From Micromonospora violae (lineage in GTDB: Bacteria > Actinomycetota > Actinomycetes > Mycobacteriales > Micromonosporaceae), in assembly GCF_004217135.1 (NCBI RefSeq), contig NZ_SHKK01000001.1, positions 4,402,001-4,466,000 of the forward strand: a DNA stretch of 64,000 bases. Reading direction: 5' to 3'. The notes under the pieces are model-generated. The model saw only the letters and a program-made list of their open reading frames with translations, ran no database searches and had not been told where the DNA came from. Made by a program: the position numbers and the translations under genes. Below, piece by piece: positions 10,658-18,082 of this stretch. The stretch's first letter is position 1. Each line of letters begins with the position of its first letter.

Positions 10658-10842
10658 TCCGAGGTACGACGTTCCAGCACCGTGTCCGGCGCGGCGTTCT
10701 GGTCCGCCGCCCGGATGTCCGATTCGGCGAGGATGGCCTCCGCCTGCGCCTCCGGATCGTCGCTGCCCACCGCTTCCTCCTCGGGCAGGAGGTGGTGCGC
10801 ACGGGACTCCATCCGCTCCTGATCGCTCTGCTCATCTGTCAT
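10624..10842 (-). CDS. Small acidic protein of unknown function
   Basis: 72 aa, strongly acidic (LLPEEEAVGSDDPEAQAEAIL), no membrane segment or recognised domain; probably largely helical or disordered. ATG at 10842 is preceded by AGGGGTGCC. The 3' end overlaps the convergent catalase-like gene by 34 bp. Composition with normal start context and high third-position GC supports a real gene. Role unknown. Confidence 0.6.
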   Translation of the reverse strand: MTDEQSDQERMESRAHHLLPEEEAVGSDDPEAQAEAILAESDIRAADQNAAPDTVLERRTSDQTVAAVEPPD

Positions 10843-10931
10843 GGCACCCCTGTTACCCCGACCGCAGCCCCGGCACGCGATCTTCGCCCCGCATCTTGGG
10901 ACGACCGGCCGGGCGACCGCGTCCGGTCGGG

Positions 10932-10937
10932 TACGCT
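10932..10937 (+). promoter_or_regulatory. -10 element of the DAHP synthase leader transcript
   Basis: TACGCT ends 6 nt before the GTG of the leader peptide (10944), giving a predicted leaderless leader-peptide mRNA. No consensus -35 was found at the expected spacing. Confidence 0.5.
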
Positions 10938-10943
10938 GGTCCG

Positions 10944-11003
10944 GTGACGCGTTCCTATCGATGGTTTAGGCAGCCGGCTCGCACGCCGGTGACTTCACCA
11001 TGA
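10944..11003 (+). CDS. Predicted aromatic amino acid leader peptide
   Basis: GTG-started 19-codon reading frame VTRSYRWFRQPARTPVTSP ending at TGA (11001-11003). Codons 5, 7 and 8 are Tyr, Trp and Phe, the three end products of the pathway whose first enzyme is encoded 120 nt downstream. The start is predicted to be leaderless. The peptide end and its stop lie inside a long hairpin (10972-11031). This is the architecture of a ribosome-mediated attenuator. The peptide is inferred; no homologue search was possible. Confidence 0.7.
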   Translation: MTRSYRWFRQPARTPVTSP

Positions 11004-11079
11004 ACTGACGTCACCACGGACCGAGCCGGCTGGGCAGGAGCTGTCGTTCCTGCCCTTTTGCGTACGAGCAGCCGGCTCG
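10972..11079 (+). promoter_or_regulatory. Predicted transcription attenuator upstream of DAHP synthase
   Basis: Three copies of the self-complementary core AGCCGGCT: A (10972-10981, AGCCGGCTCG), B (11022-11031, CGAGCCGGCT) and C (11070-11079, AGCCGGCTCG). A pairs with B over 10 bp, with an inner stem CCGGTGAC (10986-10993) against GTCACCACGG (11010-11019). B could instead pair with C, enclosing the terminator at 11032-11059. The aromatic codons of the leader peptide lie just before A, so a stalled ribosome would cover A. The exact antiterminator could not be resolved by eye. Confidence 0.65.
11032..11059 (+). terminator. Intrinsic terminator in the DAHP synthase leader
   Basis: GGGCAGGA (11032-11039), 8-nt loop, TCCTGCCC (11048-11055), then TTTT (11056-11059). 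A classic intrinsic terminator, unusual in this genome for having a T-run, placed between the leader peptide and the structural gene. Confidence 0.75.
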
Positions 11080-11124
11080 TCCCGGGCACCGGCCCCGGGC
11101 ACGGTCGGCGGAAGGATGCCCACC

Positions 11125-12210
11125 GTGACGACCCCGGAGACCGATCGGGTCAGCGATCAGCGGATCGACCGTGTCGTGCCGCTGACCACACCCGCCCTGC
11201 TGCACCACGAGTTGCCCTTGGACGCCCCGCTCGCGTCGGCCGTGCTGACCGGCCGCCGCGCGGTCGGGCGCGTCCTGGACCGCGAGGACGACCGCCTGCT
11301 GGTGGTTGTCGGCCCCTGCTCGGTGCATGATCCGGCCGCCGCCCTCGACTACGCGCAGCGGCTGCGGACGGCGGCCGACCGGCTCGCCGACGACCTGTTG
11401 ATCGTCATGCGGGTCTACTTCGAGAAGCCCCGCTCCACGGTCGGATGGAAGGGCCTGATCAACGATCCGGGCCTGGACGGCAGCGGGGACGTCAACACCG
11501 GCCTGCGGCTGGCTCGGGCGCTCCTGCTCGACGTGCTACGTCTCGGCCTGCCGGTGGGTTGCGAGTTCCTCGATCCGATCACCCCGCAGTACATCGCGGA
11601 CACGGTGGCCTGGGGCGCGATCGGCGCCCGCACCGTGGAGAGCCAGGTGCACCGCCAGCTCGCCTCCGGCCTGTCCATGCCGATCGGGATGAAGAACCGC
11701 CCGGACGGCAGCATCGGCACGGCCGTGGACGCGATCCGCGCCGCCGGCGTGCCGCACGTCTTCCCCGGCATCGACTTCTCCGGCACGCCGGCGATCATGC
11801 ACACCCGCGGCAACACCGACGGGCACCTGGTGCTGCGCGGCGGGGGCGGCCGGCCCAACTACGACGCCGAGTCGGTGGCCGGGGCGCTCGACCTGCTCCG
11901 CGCGGCCGACCTGCCGGAGCGGCTGGTGATCGATGCCAGTCACGCCAACAGCGGCAAGGACCACCGCAACCAGCCGCTGGTCGCCGCGGACGTGGCCGCC
12001 CAGCTGGCCGCCGGCCAGCGTGGGATCACCGGCGTGATGCTGGAGTCGTTCCTGCTGCCCGGTCGGCAGGAACTCGACCCGACCCGGAAGTTGGAGTACG
12101 GCCGGTCCGTCACCGACGCCTGCCTCGGCTGGGACGACACCGCCGAGGTGCTCGACCACCTCGCCTCGGCGGTGCGGGCCCGCCGGGCCACCCTGCCGAC
12201 GACGGTGTGA
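11125..12210 (+). CDS. aroF: 3-deoxy-7-phosphoheptulonate synthase (DAHP synthase, class I)
   Basis: 361 aa from GTG 11125. It condenses phosphoenolpyruvate and erythrose-4-phosphate, the first step of the shikimate pathway. AroFGH-type motifs are VVGPCSVHD (near residue 65), MRVYFEKPRSTVGWKGLINDP (about 95-115), GCEFLDPITPQYIAD, and IGMKNRPDG with the phosphate-binding Lys-Asn-Arg. The N-terminus has the short extension seen in feedback-inhibited class I enzymes. An ATG at 11116 is in frame, but the only ribosome-binding site (GCGGAAGG, 11108-11115) touches it, whereas it is 9 nt from GTG 11125. Expression is probably set by the upstream attenuator. Confidence 0.93.
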   Translation: MTTPETDRVSDQRIDRVVPLTTPALLHHELPLDAPLASAVLTGRRAVGRVLDREDDRLLVVVGPCSVHDPAAALDYAQRLRTAADRLADDLLIVMRVYFEKPRSTVGWKGLINDPGLDGSGDVNTGLRLARALLLDVLRLGLPVGCEFLDPITPQYIADTVAWGAIGARTVESQVHRQLASGLSMPIGMKNRPDGSIGTAVDAIRAAGVPHVFPGIDFSGTPAIMHTRGNTDGHLVLRGGGGRPNYDAESVAGALDLLRAADLPERLVIDASHANSGKDHRNQPLVAADVAAQLAAGQRGITGVMLESFLLPGRQELDPTRKLEYGRSVTDACLGWDDTAEVLDHLASAVRARRATLPTTV

Positions 12211-12381
12211 CCGCCGACACGGCGGCACTCGGAACACGAGTGGGGGTCGGCTCGTTGACTGGGGTGTCGGTGTGTCCAGTGTCCCCGGGCCTCACCTAAA
12301 TAGCCTTCGCGGAATACCGTCCGGCTGGAGCCGCGTAGCGCCACTCGCCGAGAGGCGACCTACACACCGACACCAGCGCCG

Positions 12382-12416
12382 CCCCCGGCCCACAAGGCCG
12401 GGGGCGGCGCTGTCTG
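12382..12416 (+). terminator. Long hairpin, probable terminator
   Basis: The arms GCCGCCCCCGGCC and GGCCGGGGGCGGC, extended outward by CG/CG pairs, form a perfect stem of about 15 bp around the loop CACAA. It lies 170 bp downstream of the DAHP synthase stop; no T-run. Confidence 0.55.
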
Positions 12417-12478
12417 TAGCCCTTCGAACCCCGGCCCGGCCCGACTGACCGTGCCCCTCCCCTCCGTCCTATCCCCCC

Positions 12479-12621
12479 TTTGCTCTGCACCCGCCGATGC
12501 GCCGCCTTGCTCTCCACCTGCCCATGGCGCCGCTTTGCTCTGCACCCGCCGACGCGCCGCGCACGGTCCGTAAAGGCGCACACGTTCCGTAACTGGCGCA
12601 CGGACGGGTGCAGAGCAAAGG
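12479..12621. repeat. 27-28 bp tandem repeats with an inverted partial copy
   Basis: Three consecutive units beginning TTGCTCTGCACC (12480), TTGCTCTCCACC (12507) and TTGCTCTGCACC (12535), each ending near GCGCCGC. The reverse complement GGTGCAGAGCAAAGG lies at 12607-12621. Between them lie two near-copies of CCGTAA..GGCGCAC. Non-coding in all frames that I judge credible. Confidence 0.7.
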
Positions 12622-12705
12622 CAAATCGCATGGCGGATGGCCGGAGGCGGCGGCCGGCCCTGTGGCGTGACGTTTGACCGATTCTGCCCCGGGTAGCTGA
12701 TCGAC

Positions 12706-12930
12706 GTGACCGATGACGCATCCGTGGCCGGCGAGCCGGACACGCGAGCCCTCGACGACCTGCTCGACGACATCTATCGGGCGCAGGAGCGGGTCACTCA
12801 GGCGGAGATCTATCGCCAGGCTGTGGCCGCCGAACTGCCGCCGGACCTGCTCGCCCGCATTGACGCGCTTCCCGAGGGCGAATACGCGGTGGACGAGGCC
12901 AGCGACCTGCTGGGCGGTTCCATCGGGTGA
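12706..12930 (+). CDS. Small acidic protein of unknown function
   Basis: 74 aa from GTG 12706 (VTDDASVAGEPDTRALDDLL). Predicted mostly helical: a heptad-like LDDLLDDIYRAQERVTQAEI segment, then ELPPDLLARIDALPEGEY. TAGCTG 6 nt upstream resembles the leaderless -10 pattern but has G in place of the final T. It is followed after 23 nt by another small gene, probably in the same transcript. No recognised domain. Confidence 0.6.
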   Translation: MTDDASVAGEPDTRALDDLLDDIYRAQERVTQAEIYRQAVAAELPPDLLARIDALPEGEYAVDEASDLLGGSIG

Positions 12931-12953
12931 GCGACCGCAGAAGGGACACCGAC

Positions 12954-13148
12954 ATGACGCACCACGAGGACCACGACGAGAAGGTGCCGGCGCTGGGTCA
13001 GCCCCCGAAGGGGCGGGACACCACGCCCGAGCCGGATTTCGCCAACGAGCACGACAAGACGGCGGTGGATCGGGACATCATCACCGGGGCGGACGAGGAC
13101 GAACGGGAGCCGGAGTCGCCGCACGGTTGGTCCGGTATGCAGCGCTGA
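12954..13148 (+). CDS. Small hydrophilic, probably disordered protein
   Basis: 64 aa from ATG 12954, with AGAAGGG 8-9 nt upstream. It is rich in His, Asp, Glu and Lys (MTHHEDHDEKVPALGQP) and has no hydrophobic core, so it is likely disordered. A GTG at 12927 in frame would overlap the previous gene but lacks a ribosome-binding site. Followed by a strong terminator hairpin. Function unknown. Confidence 0.6.
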   Translation: MTHHEDHDEKVPALGQPPKGRDTTPEPDFANEHDKTAVDRDIITGADEDEREPESPHGWSGMQR

Positions 13149-13160
13149 GGCGTACGAGGA

Positions 13161-13190
13161 AGGGGGCCGGCCCGCGCCGGCCCCCTTTCT
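13161..13190 (+). terminator. Terminator after the two small genes
   Basis: AGGGGGCCGGC (13161-13171) pairs with GCCGGCCCCCTTT (13176-13188); perfect 10-11 bp stem, tetraloop-like loop and a short T-rich tail TTTCT. It also lies at the 3' end of the convergent DUF1360 gene. Confidence 0.75.
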
Positions 13191-13196
13191 CGGCTT

Positions 13197-13733
13197 TCAG
13201 TCGTCGTGCCCACCCTCGGCGGCCTGCTGCGCCGTCGCGTACGCCATCTGGAGGAAGTCGGACGCGGCGACCGCCGTCAGCGCGGTGGCCACCAGGCGGG
13301 TGAGCCGGGGCGCGAGCACCAGGCCTCCGGTCAGCCCGGTGGCCACCCAGACCGCCAGACAGAACGGGCAGCTCAGCAGCTCGCCGATGGCGTGCCGGGT
13401 GGGGCTGCCCGAGTCGCGGACCTGCTCCATCACCTCGCCGCTGCCGATCGGGCGGTCGTAGCGGGTGAACGGCGCCCGCAGCGGGCTGGTCACCGCGTCC
13501 TTGGACAGCAACCGGCTCAGCTTGTGCGTGGCGATGGAGAGCAGCACCACGTCGGACGGGGCTGGCCGCTCCGGCACCGGCCGACCGGTCGCCTTGACCA
13601 GGCTGGCGAGCGCCCCGGTCACCCCGGCGTAGGCGCCCATCGCCACCAGGTAGCCGCCGAGCGGCCGGTGTTCGTGCGGCGCGTACGCCCGGCGCAGCCG
13701 GGCGGCCTTATGCCGCAGGCCAGTGTCGCTCAC
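13197..13733 (-). CDS. DUF1360 membrane protein
   Basis: 178 aa from GTG 13733, with AGGAGATCGG upstream. Hydrophobic segments lie at residues about 29-46 (VAMGAYAGVTGALASLV), about 62-75, and 125-160. The conserved ELLSCPFCLAVWVA block (two Cys four residues apart with His/Lys-rich surroundings such as IATHKLSRL) is characteristic of DUF1360, a small integral membrane family of unknown function, some related to spore-coat proteins in Bacillus. Monocistronic; convergent with the small acidic genes. Confidence 0.75.
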   Translation of the reverse strand: MSDTGLRHKAARLRRAYAPHEHRPLGGYLVAMGAYAGVTGALASLVKATGRPVPERPAPSDVVLLSIATHKLSRLLSKDAVTSPLRAPFTRYDRPIGSGEVMEQVRDSGSPTRHAIGELLSCPFCLAVWVATGLTGGLVLAPRLTRLVATALTAVAASDFLQMAYATAQQAAEGGHDD

Positions 13734-13785
13734 CCGATCTCCTCACATGTCGTGGTGGTGCGGAGCGGCGTACCGCTGTCTGGGT

Positions 13786-14124
13786 TCAGCCGGCCTGAAG
13801 GTTGTCGGCGACCTCGCGGGCCAGGTTGGTGAGTGCCTCGTCGGCCAGCTGGTCCGGCCCGGCCCCGCCCGACCCGTCGGCCAGGTCGAGCTGGATCCGG
13901 GCACCGCCGGAATCCGCCGGCTCGACCCGGATCTCGGCGGACCAGTCGTCGGCGTCGCCTCGGCCCCAGCGGGCACGCAGCTCCTCGCCGCTGATCTCGG
14001 TGGGAGGGCTGCCGTCGCCCCGTAGCGGCTCCGGCAGCCAGGCCGAGGCACGGTCGGGGTCGGTGGCCGTGCTGAAGACCACCTCGGGTGGCGCGGACAT
14101 GCCGCGCACCGCGCGCGCCGCCAT
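13786..14124 (-). CDS. SRPBCC/START-like small protein
   Basis: 112 aa. PPEVVFSTATDPDRASAWLPEPLRG resembles the first beta-alpha-alpha part of SRPBCC (polyketide cyclase-like) domains, and the C-terminal DQLADEALTNLAREVADNL looks like the long final helix. The pocket ligand is not predictable. Its ATG overlaps the stop of the upstream gene (TGATG at 14122-14126), so both are one operon. The family assignment is tentative, based on pattern only. Confidence 0.55.
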   Translation of the reverse strand: MAARAVRGMSAPPEVVFSTATDPDRASAWLPEPLRGDGSPPTEISGEELRARWGRGDADDWSAEIRVEPADSGGARIQLDLADGSGGAGPDQLADEALTNLAREVADNLQAG

Positions 14125-14462
14125 CAGGCGTCCCGCAGGCGGCTGGGATCGACCTCACGACCCGGGTGGCGGGCCAGGTACTCGGTCTCCAGCTCCGCCG
14201 TGCGTCGCAGGTGGTTGGCGAGCGCGGAGTCCGCCGCGTGCCGCAGGGTGTCCAGGCGGGTGCGGTGCAGGCTGTGCATCTCGCGGATCAGGTCCTCGTC
14301 GGTCAGCTCCGTCGGGTCGATCCCGAGCAGGTCGCCGTCGAGGCCGGGAACGCCGGCGGGGTCGACGCGCTCATCGCCGTCCCACTCGGGCACCCGCTGT
14401 TCCGGGCTCATATCCGCGCTGCCGCTGGACGCAAAGCCGTCCTCACGTACCGATCCGGTCAT
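14124..14462 (-). CDS. DUF6158-like helical protein
   Basis: 112 aa, ATG 14462 preceded by AAGGGGGG. Residues about 45-105 (GIDPTELTDEDLIREMHSLH, TRLDTLRHAADSALANHL, ELETEYLARHPGREVD) form a charged helical pair that I recall as the actinobacterial DUF6158 family. The N-terminal 40 residues are acidic and probably disordered. No catalytic motif. Coupled to the SRPBCC-like gene by a one-base stop/start overlap. Confidence 0.6.
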   Translation of the reverse strand: MTGSVREDGFASSGSADMSPEQRVPEWDGDERVDPAGVPGLDGDLLGIDPTELTDEDLIREMHSLHRTRLDTLRHAADSALANHLRRTAELETEYLARHPGREVDPSRLRDA

Positions 14463-14583
14463 GATCGCCCCCCTTGATCTCGTTTGGGCTGGCGTCTAGA
14501 CGATTGCCCAGGCGTGGTGCTGCCAAACCACGCCGGCACGGCGGCAACTACGACACGGTGTCGGAGAGCGGCGACGTCCCCGG

Positions 14584-14589
14584 TACCCT
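14584..14589 (+). promoter_or_regulatory. -10 element, leaderless promoter
   Basis: TACCCT, 7 nt before ATG 14597; no Shine-Dalgarno precedes that start. Confidence 0.5.
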
Positions 14590-14596
14590 CGATGCC

Positions 14597-15019
14597 ATGA
14601 GGCGGCTCTGGACCCCGGCGTGGATCGTGCGCCATGTGGCCATGGTCGTGCTGGTCGTGGGTTTCCTCGGGCTGGGCTGGTGGCAGGTCAGCCGGGCCGC
14701 CGCCGGCAACAGCCTGAGCTGGGGGTACGCGGTCGAGTGGCCGATCTTCGCTGGCTTCGTGGTCTACATCTGGTGGCGTGAGGTGAAGCTCGCCCGCCGC
14801 CGGGCGGCGGAGGCCGACGCGCCGCCCGAGGAGACGGTCGTCGAGCCGGCGTCGGAGGTCACCACCGGGTCCCGACCGGCGGTACGCCGACCGGTGCGGG
14901 TGTCCCGGGTGCCGGCCACCGGTGATGTCGTCGAGGACACCGACCTGGCCGCCTACAACCACTACCTGTCATGGTTGAACGCCAACCCGGGCGCTCGGCC
15001 CGGCGACTATCCCGGCTGA
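14597..15019 (+). CDS. Two-TM membrane protein of unknown function
   Basis: 140 aa. Transmembrane segments lie at residues about 11-29 ([20 protein letters not shown]) and 43-60 ([13 protein letters not shown]); the cytoplasmic tail is charged and ends in [21 protein letters not shown]. The first TM with its GWWQ motif recalls the N-terminus of SURF1-type cytochrome oxidase assembly factors, but the rest does not match. It is followed 25 nt later by a DUF3817 membrane protein; the two are probably co-transcribed. The ATG is chosen because of the leaderless -10 at 14584-14589. Confidence 0.7.
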   Translation: MRRLWTPAWIVRHVAMVVLVVGFLGLGWWQVSRAAAGNSLSWGYAVEWPIFAGFVVYIWWREVKLARRRAAEADAPPEETVVEPASEVTTGSRPAVRRPVRVSRVPATGDVVEDTDLAAYNHYLSWLNANPGARPGDYPG

Positions 15020-15044
15020 GCCGGGCTCGGAAGGACGGACGAAG

Positions 15045-15380
15045 GTGGGCGCTGCCCTTACCCGGTACCGCGTGATCGCCTGGATCGTGGGCGTGGTGCT
15101 GATCCTGCTGGTCGTGATCGGCATGCCGCTGAAGTACGCGTTCGACAACCCCGTCGTCGTGGAGACGATCGGCCCGGCGCACGGCTTCCTCTACATGATC
15201 TATCTGGTGGCCGCGTTCGACCTGAGCCGCCGAGCCGACTGGCCGCTGAAGCGGATGCTGCTGGTGATGCTGGCCGGCACGGTGCCCTTCGTCTCCTTCT
15301 ACGCCGAGCGCCGGGTCAGCGGGTGGCTGGCCCGACCGGCGGAGCGCACCCCGGAGACCGTCGCCAGCCACCCGGCCTGA
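15045..15380 (+). CDS. DUF3817 integral membrane protein
   Basis: 111 aa from GTG 15045. Three hydrophobic segments: AWIVGVVLILLVVIGMPLKY (about 12-31), HGFLYMIYLVAAFDLS (about 46-61), and LLVMLAGTVPFVSFYAE (about 73-89). The GPAHGFLYMIY and GTVPFVSFYAERR blocks are typical of DUF3817, an actinobacterial membrane family of unknown function. Downstream partner of the two-TM protein. Confidence 0.8.
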   Translation: MGAALTRYRVIAWIVGVVLILLVVIGMPLKYAFDNPVVVETIGPAHGFLYMIYLVAAFDLSRRADWPLKRMLLVMLAGTVPFVSFYAERRVSGWLARPAERTPETVASHPA

Positions 15381-15416
15381 CCTGTCGCGCCGTCGGTCTC
15401 GAATTTCGGCGTGCCC

Positions 15417-15974
15417 TCAGGCCCAGTTGTCCTTGTCCTTCAGCACCACGAACAGCAGACCGGCCCCGATAACGGTCAGCACCAGACCGATCGGAATCAG
15501 CGTCCAGGACATCAGGAACGACAGTGAACCGCTGGTGTGCCCGTTCTCGGCTACGAACCGTTCCGGATCGGCGGGGTCGACGCGGATCGCCACCCGCGGT
15601 CCCGGCGTGCGGTGACAACCCGTCAGGCCGGCGCACGGAATCCACTTCTCGTACTGCACCCCGTCGTACAGATAAGTGATCTCGATACGGTCGACTCCGC
15701 TGCCTCGGCCGCCGCCACCGGAGCGGTCGACGATGGTGGCCGTGGTCGGCACGCCATCGCTCCGCAACCGGTCAGCCTCGGCCGAGACGTGCCATCGATA
15801 ACCGAGCGAGCCACCGAGCAGGGCAATGCCTGCCAGCAGGAGGGCACCGGCCATCAGGCCGACCTTGAATCGGACGCGCCCGGCACCGCTGCCACGCGCA
15901 CCAACGCCAACCCTCGGCTTTCCCAACCACGCCTCCCCGTCGAGGGCCCCACCGTAGTTCGCCGGGGCCAGCAC
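15417..15974 (-). CDS. DUF3592-like membrane protein
   Basis: 185 aa. TM1 near residues 39-58 (GLMAGALLLAGIALLGGSLG), an extracytoplasmic beta-domain (ATIVDRSGGGGRGSGVDRI, RVAIRVDPADPERF) and TM2 near 157-177 (TLIPIGLVLTVIGAGLLFVV). This TM-beta-TM layout with a VDPADPER block is characteristic of DUF3592 proteins. The start is uncertain: GTG 15974 lacks a ribosome-binding site and the first 30 residues are low complexity, so a start nearer TM1 is possible. Function unknown. Confidence 0.65.
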   Translation of the reverse strand: MLAPANYGGALDGEAWLGKPRVGVGARGSGAGRVRFKVGLMAGALLLAGIALLGGSLGYRWHVSAEADRLRSDGVPTTATIVDRSGGGGRGSGVDRIEITYLYDGVQYEKWIPCAGLTGCHRTPGPRVAIRVDPADPERFVAENGHTSGSLSFLMSWTLIPIGLVLTVIGAGLLFVVLKDKDNWA

Positions 15975-16014
15975 GACCCAGACTGGTCAGTCAGTCAGGG
16001 ATCGCCTGGGCTGG

Positions 16015-16587
16015 TCACCGGTTGGGTCGCCACGGGTCCGCTGAGGCGAGCGGGTCGACCCAACTGCCGTAGCGGTTGACCTCCCTGGCCCTCAGCAGTG
16101 ACCGGGTGACCTGGCCGAACTGCCGTTCGTCGTCGGCGCTGAACAGCAGCACCTCCGTTCCCTGGTACCACCCCCACAGCTCGTGGGGCGGTGGCCGCCA
16201 GCGATCTCCGATCAGGGCGAGGGCGGCGGGGAGCAGGAACACCGCGCCGAGGATCAGGTACGCCCCGGCGGTGAGGTGTTGCAGACCGCCGGTGAAGCCG
16301 AGGAGCACCCCCACACCGCCGAGCATGCTGGCGGTGATGACCACGGCCCGGACGGCGATCCGGTCGTGCGGGCCTCGGGTGGTACGCAGATGGGTCAGGT
16401 CGGCGACCCGGTAACTGTTCCGGCCGACGGTGAACCTGTCGACGGTGACGATGATGCCGGGCCGCGCGTACAGCAGGGTCGACCGGGCACCCGGCACCGT
16501 TCGCGGCGGTCGCGTCTTTGCGCCTTCACGATTCACGGTTCCTCCCGCGGGGGACGGTTGGCCGAGCGGACCGTCGGCGACAGTCAT
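16015..16587 (-). CDS. DUF6232-like membrane protein
   Basis: 190 aa from ATG 16587. After about 50 polar residues, a block IVTVDRFTVGRNSYRVADLTHLRTTRG (seen here as a beta-domain), two TMs (AVVITASMLGGVGVLLGFTG; GAYLILGAVFLLPAALALIG) and a C-terminal ELWGWYQGTEVLLFSADDERQFGQV domain. This arrangement fits the actinobacterial DUF6232 family. Function unknown. It lies 40 bp from the DUF3592-like gene in the same direction. Confidence 0.65.
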   Translation of the reverse strand: MTVADGPLGQPSPAGGTVNREGAKTRPPRTVPGARSTLLYARPGIIVTVDRFTVGRNSYRVADLTHLRTTRGPHDRIAVRAVVITASMLGGVGVLLGFTGGLQHLTAGAYLILGAVFLLPAALALIGDRWRPPPHELWGWYQGTEVLLFSADDERQFGQVTRSLLRAREVNRYGSWVDPLASADPWRPNR

Positions 16588-17035
16588 CGCTGCCTGTCGA
16601 CGGGATTCCCGGCTCCGAACTTCATTGTGTTGCGGCAATGCCAGTCGACCTGGGCATTTGCGAACTCCCGACAGCTCCCCACCGGGTGACATCGTCGAGA
16701 AACAGCATCCATTTCAGGTTTTATCGGTTATGGGGGCTAGGAATCCGGCGGCATATGCCCGGAACGACGAACGTCGTATATCCGTCAGAACTCCCGAATA
16801 GGGCACCGCCTCCCGCACACGCCGAGCGTCATCAGTCACGATGGCGACACCCAGCCCAGGGGCACGAGCTGCAACTCTCCCAACTTTCGCCCCTGCTTCA
16901 ACTGCGAGCGACATCCGTCCCGGGTTAGGTTGGGCGAGCCGGTCCGGCCCAAGTGCCGTCCGCCCGGGTGGCCCCGGCCGGTGTCGTCGAGGGCGTCAGC
17001 AGCCCCGGCGGCCGTGGGAGAGGGGCCTTCCGCTC
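16588..17035. other. Intergenic region without a credible gene
   Basis: 448 bp between divergent genes, with an unusually AT-rich stretch at about 16690-16800. It contains the palindrome GGCATATGCC (near 16750) and a small hairpin ACGAC-gaac-GTCGT (16764-16777). TAGGTT at 16926-16931 could be the -10 of the NlpC/P60 gene, giving a UTR of about 100 nt. No riboswitch consensus was recognised. Confidence 0.5.
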
Positions 17036-18010
17036 TTGTCATCCCTGAGAAATCTGCTGCGCACCGTGGCGCTGGTCGGCATGTCGGCCGCGCTGATCGC
17101 CCCGACGGCGGCGGCCCAGGCCGAGCCGTCCCCCGCCGACCTGACCCGCCGGATCGAGACGTCCTCGACCGAGTTGGAGCGGGTCGTCGAGTCGTACAAC
17201 AAGCTGCGTGAGGAGATCAAGACAAACGAGGCCGCCGTGGCCCGATTACAGACCCGCATCGGCCCGCTCGAACAGCAGGTCGAGCAGAGCCGGGCCGACG
17301 TGGCCGAGCTCGCCTCCACCGCGTACAAGAGTGGCGGCCTGCGCACCGCGGACGCCCTGTTGCGTCCCGGCGGCTCGGCCGCCCTGCTGGACCGGCTCGG
17401 CGCGATCGAGCAGCTGACCCGCCAACGGCAGGAGCGCATCTCCGGCTTCACCACTGACCAGCAGCGGCTGCTCGACGAGAAGGCGCGCCTCAACGCCACC
17501 CTGACCCGGCAGGCCGCACAGGCCCGCCAGCTCGCCGCTGCGAAGAAGCAGATCGAACACGACCTGGCCAAACTGTACGAGCTGCGCCGGCAGGCGTACG
17601 GGGCCGCCACCGAGCGACCCGAGCCGACGGCGGGGAACGGGGCCAAGAACGTGCCGGCCGTGTCCGGTGCTGCCGGTACGGCGGTGCGCTACGCGTTCGG
17701 CGCGATCGGCAAGCCGTACGTCTGGGCGGGCGACGGGCCGAACGGTTACGACTGTTCCGGGTTGACCTCGGCGGCCTGGCGGGCGGCGGGGAAGTCCCTG
17801 CCGCACAACACCCGGATGCAGTGGAGTGCGGTCACCCGCATCGGGCGGGGCGACCTACGCCCCGGCGACCTGGTCTTCTACAGCGGGCTCGGGCACGTCG
17901 CGCTCTACGTGGGCGACGGTCAGGTGATCGACGCCCCCAGCGCCGGTCGCAACGTGCTCAAGCGCGGCATGAACATGATGTCCATCCAGGGTTACGGCAG
18001 GGTTCGCTGA
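17036..18010 (+). CDS. Secreted NlpC/P60 peptidoglycan endopeptidase with coiled coil
   Basis: 324 aa from TTG 17036, chosen because GGGAGAGGGG lies 10 nt upstream and a signal peptide (LLRTVALVGMSAALIAPTAAAQA) follows at once. Residues about 30-190 are a long coiled coil (SSTELERVVESYNKLREEI, LEQQVEQSRADVAELA) like mycobacterial RipA-type enzymes. The C-terminal NlpC/P60 domain has Cys240 (YDCSGLTSAAW) and His287 (GLGHVALYVGDG). It should cleave stem peptides (D-Glu to diaminopimelate) during cell separation. The third polar residue is not certain. Monocistronic; ends at a strong bidirectional hairpin. Confidence 0.88.
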   Translation: MSSLRNLLRTVALVGMSAALIAPTAAAQAEPSPADLTRRIETSSTELERVVESYNKLREEIKTNEAAVARLQTRIGPLEQQVEQSRADVAELASTAYKSGGLRTADALLRPGGSAALLDRLGAIEQLTRQRQERISGFTTDQQRLLDEKARLNATLTRQAAQARQLAAAKKQIEHDLAKLYELRRQAYGAATERPEPTAGNGAKNVPAVSGAAGTAVRYAFGAIGKPYVWAGDGPNGYDCSGLTSAAWRAAGKSLPHNTRMQWSAVTRIGRGDLRPGDLVFYSGLGHVALYVGDGQVIDAPSAGRNVLKRGMNMMSIQGYGRVR

Positions 18011-18024
18011 CCCTGATCGACAAC

Positions 18025-18067
18025 GGCGAACGGCCGGCGTCCCCCTATCGGACGCCGGCCGTTCGCC
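18025..18067. terminator. Bidirectional terminator hairpin
   Basis: GGCGAACGGCCGGCGTCC (18025-18042) and its exact complement GGACGCCGGCCGTTCGCC (18050-18067): an 18-bp perfect stem with a 7-nt loop between the convergent NlpC/P60 and sigma-factor genes. Confidence 0.8.
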
Positions 18068-18082
18068 GTCATTACTACCAGG

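Larger units (their letters stand above)
12211..12705. other. Gene-free, repeat-rich intergenic region
   Basis: 495 bp without a credible gene. It holds a long perfect hairpin (12383-12415) and short tandem repeats with an inverted copy (12479-12621). Open frames here are short and low complexity. The region separates the DAHP synthase gene from a run of small proteins. Confidence 0.6.

Noticed and set aside
12479..12621. CRISPR array
   Set aside because: Units are contiguous with no spacers, one is inverted, and no cas genes are present.
16714..16914. 66-codon minus-strand frame in the AT-rich gap
   Set aside because: No start context and crosses the likely NlpC/P60 promoter; no recognisable family.
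16588..17035. Possible c-di-AMP (ydaO) riboswitch upstream of the NlpC/P60 gene
   Set aside because: This class often precedes cell-wall hydrolase genes in actinobacteria, but I could not find its conserved blocks, and the space after the likely -10 (about 100 nt) is short. A covariance-model search would settle it.
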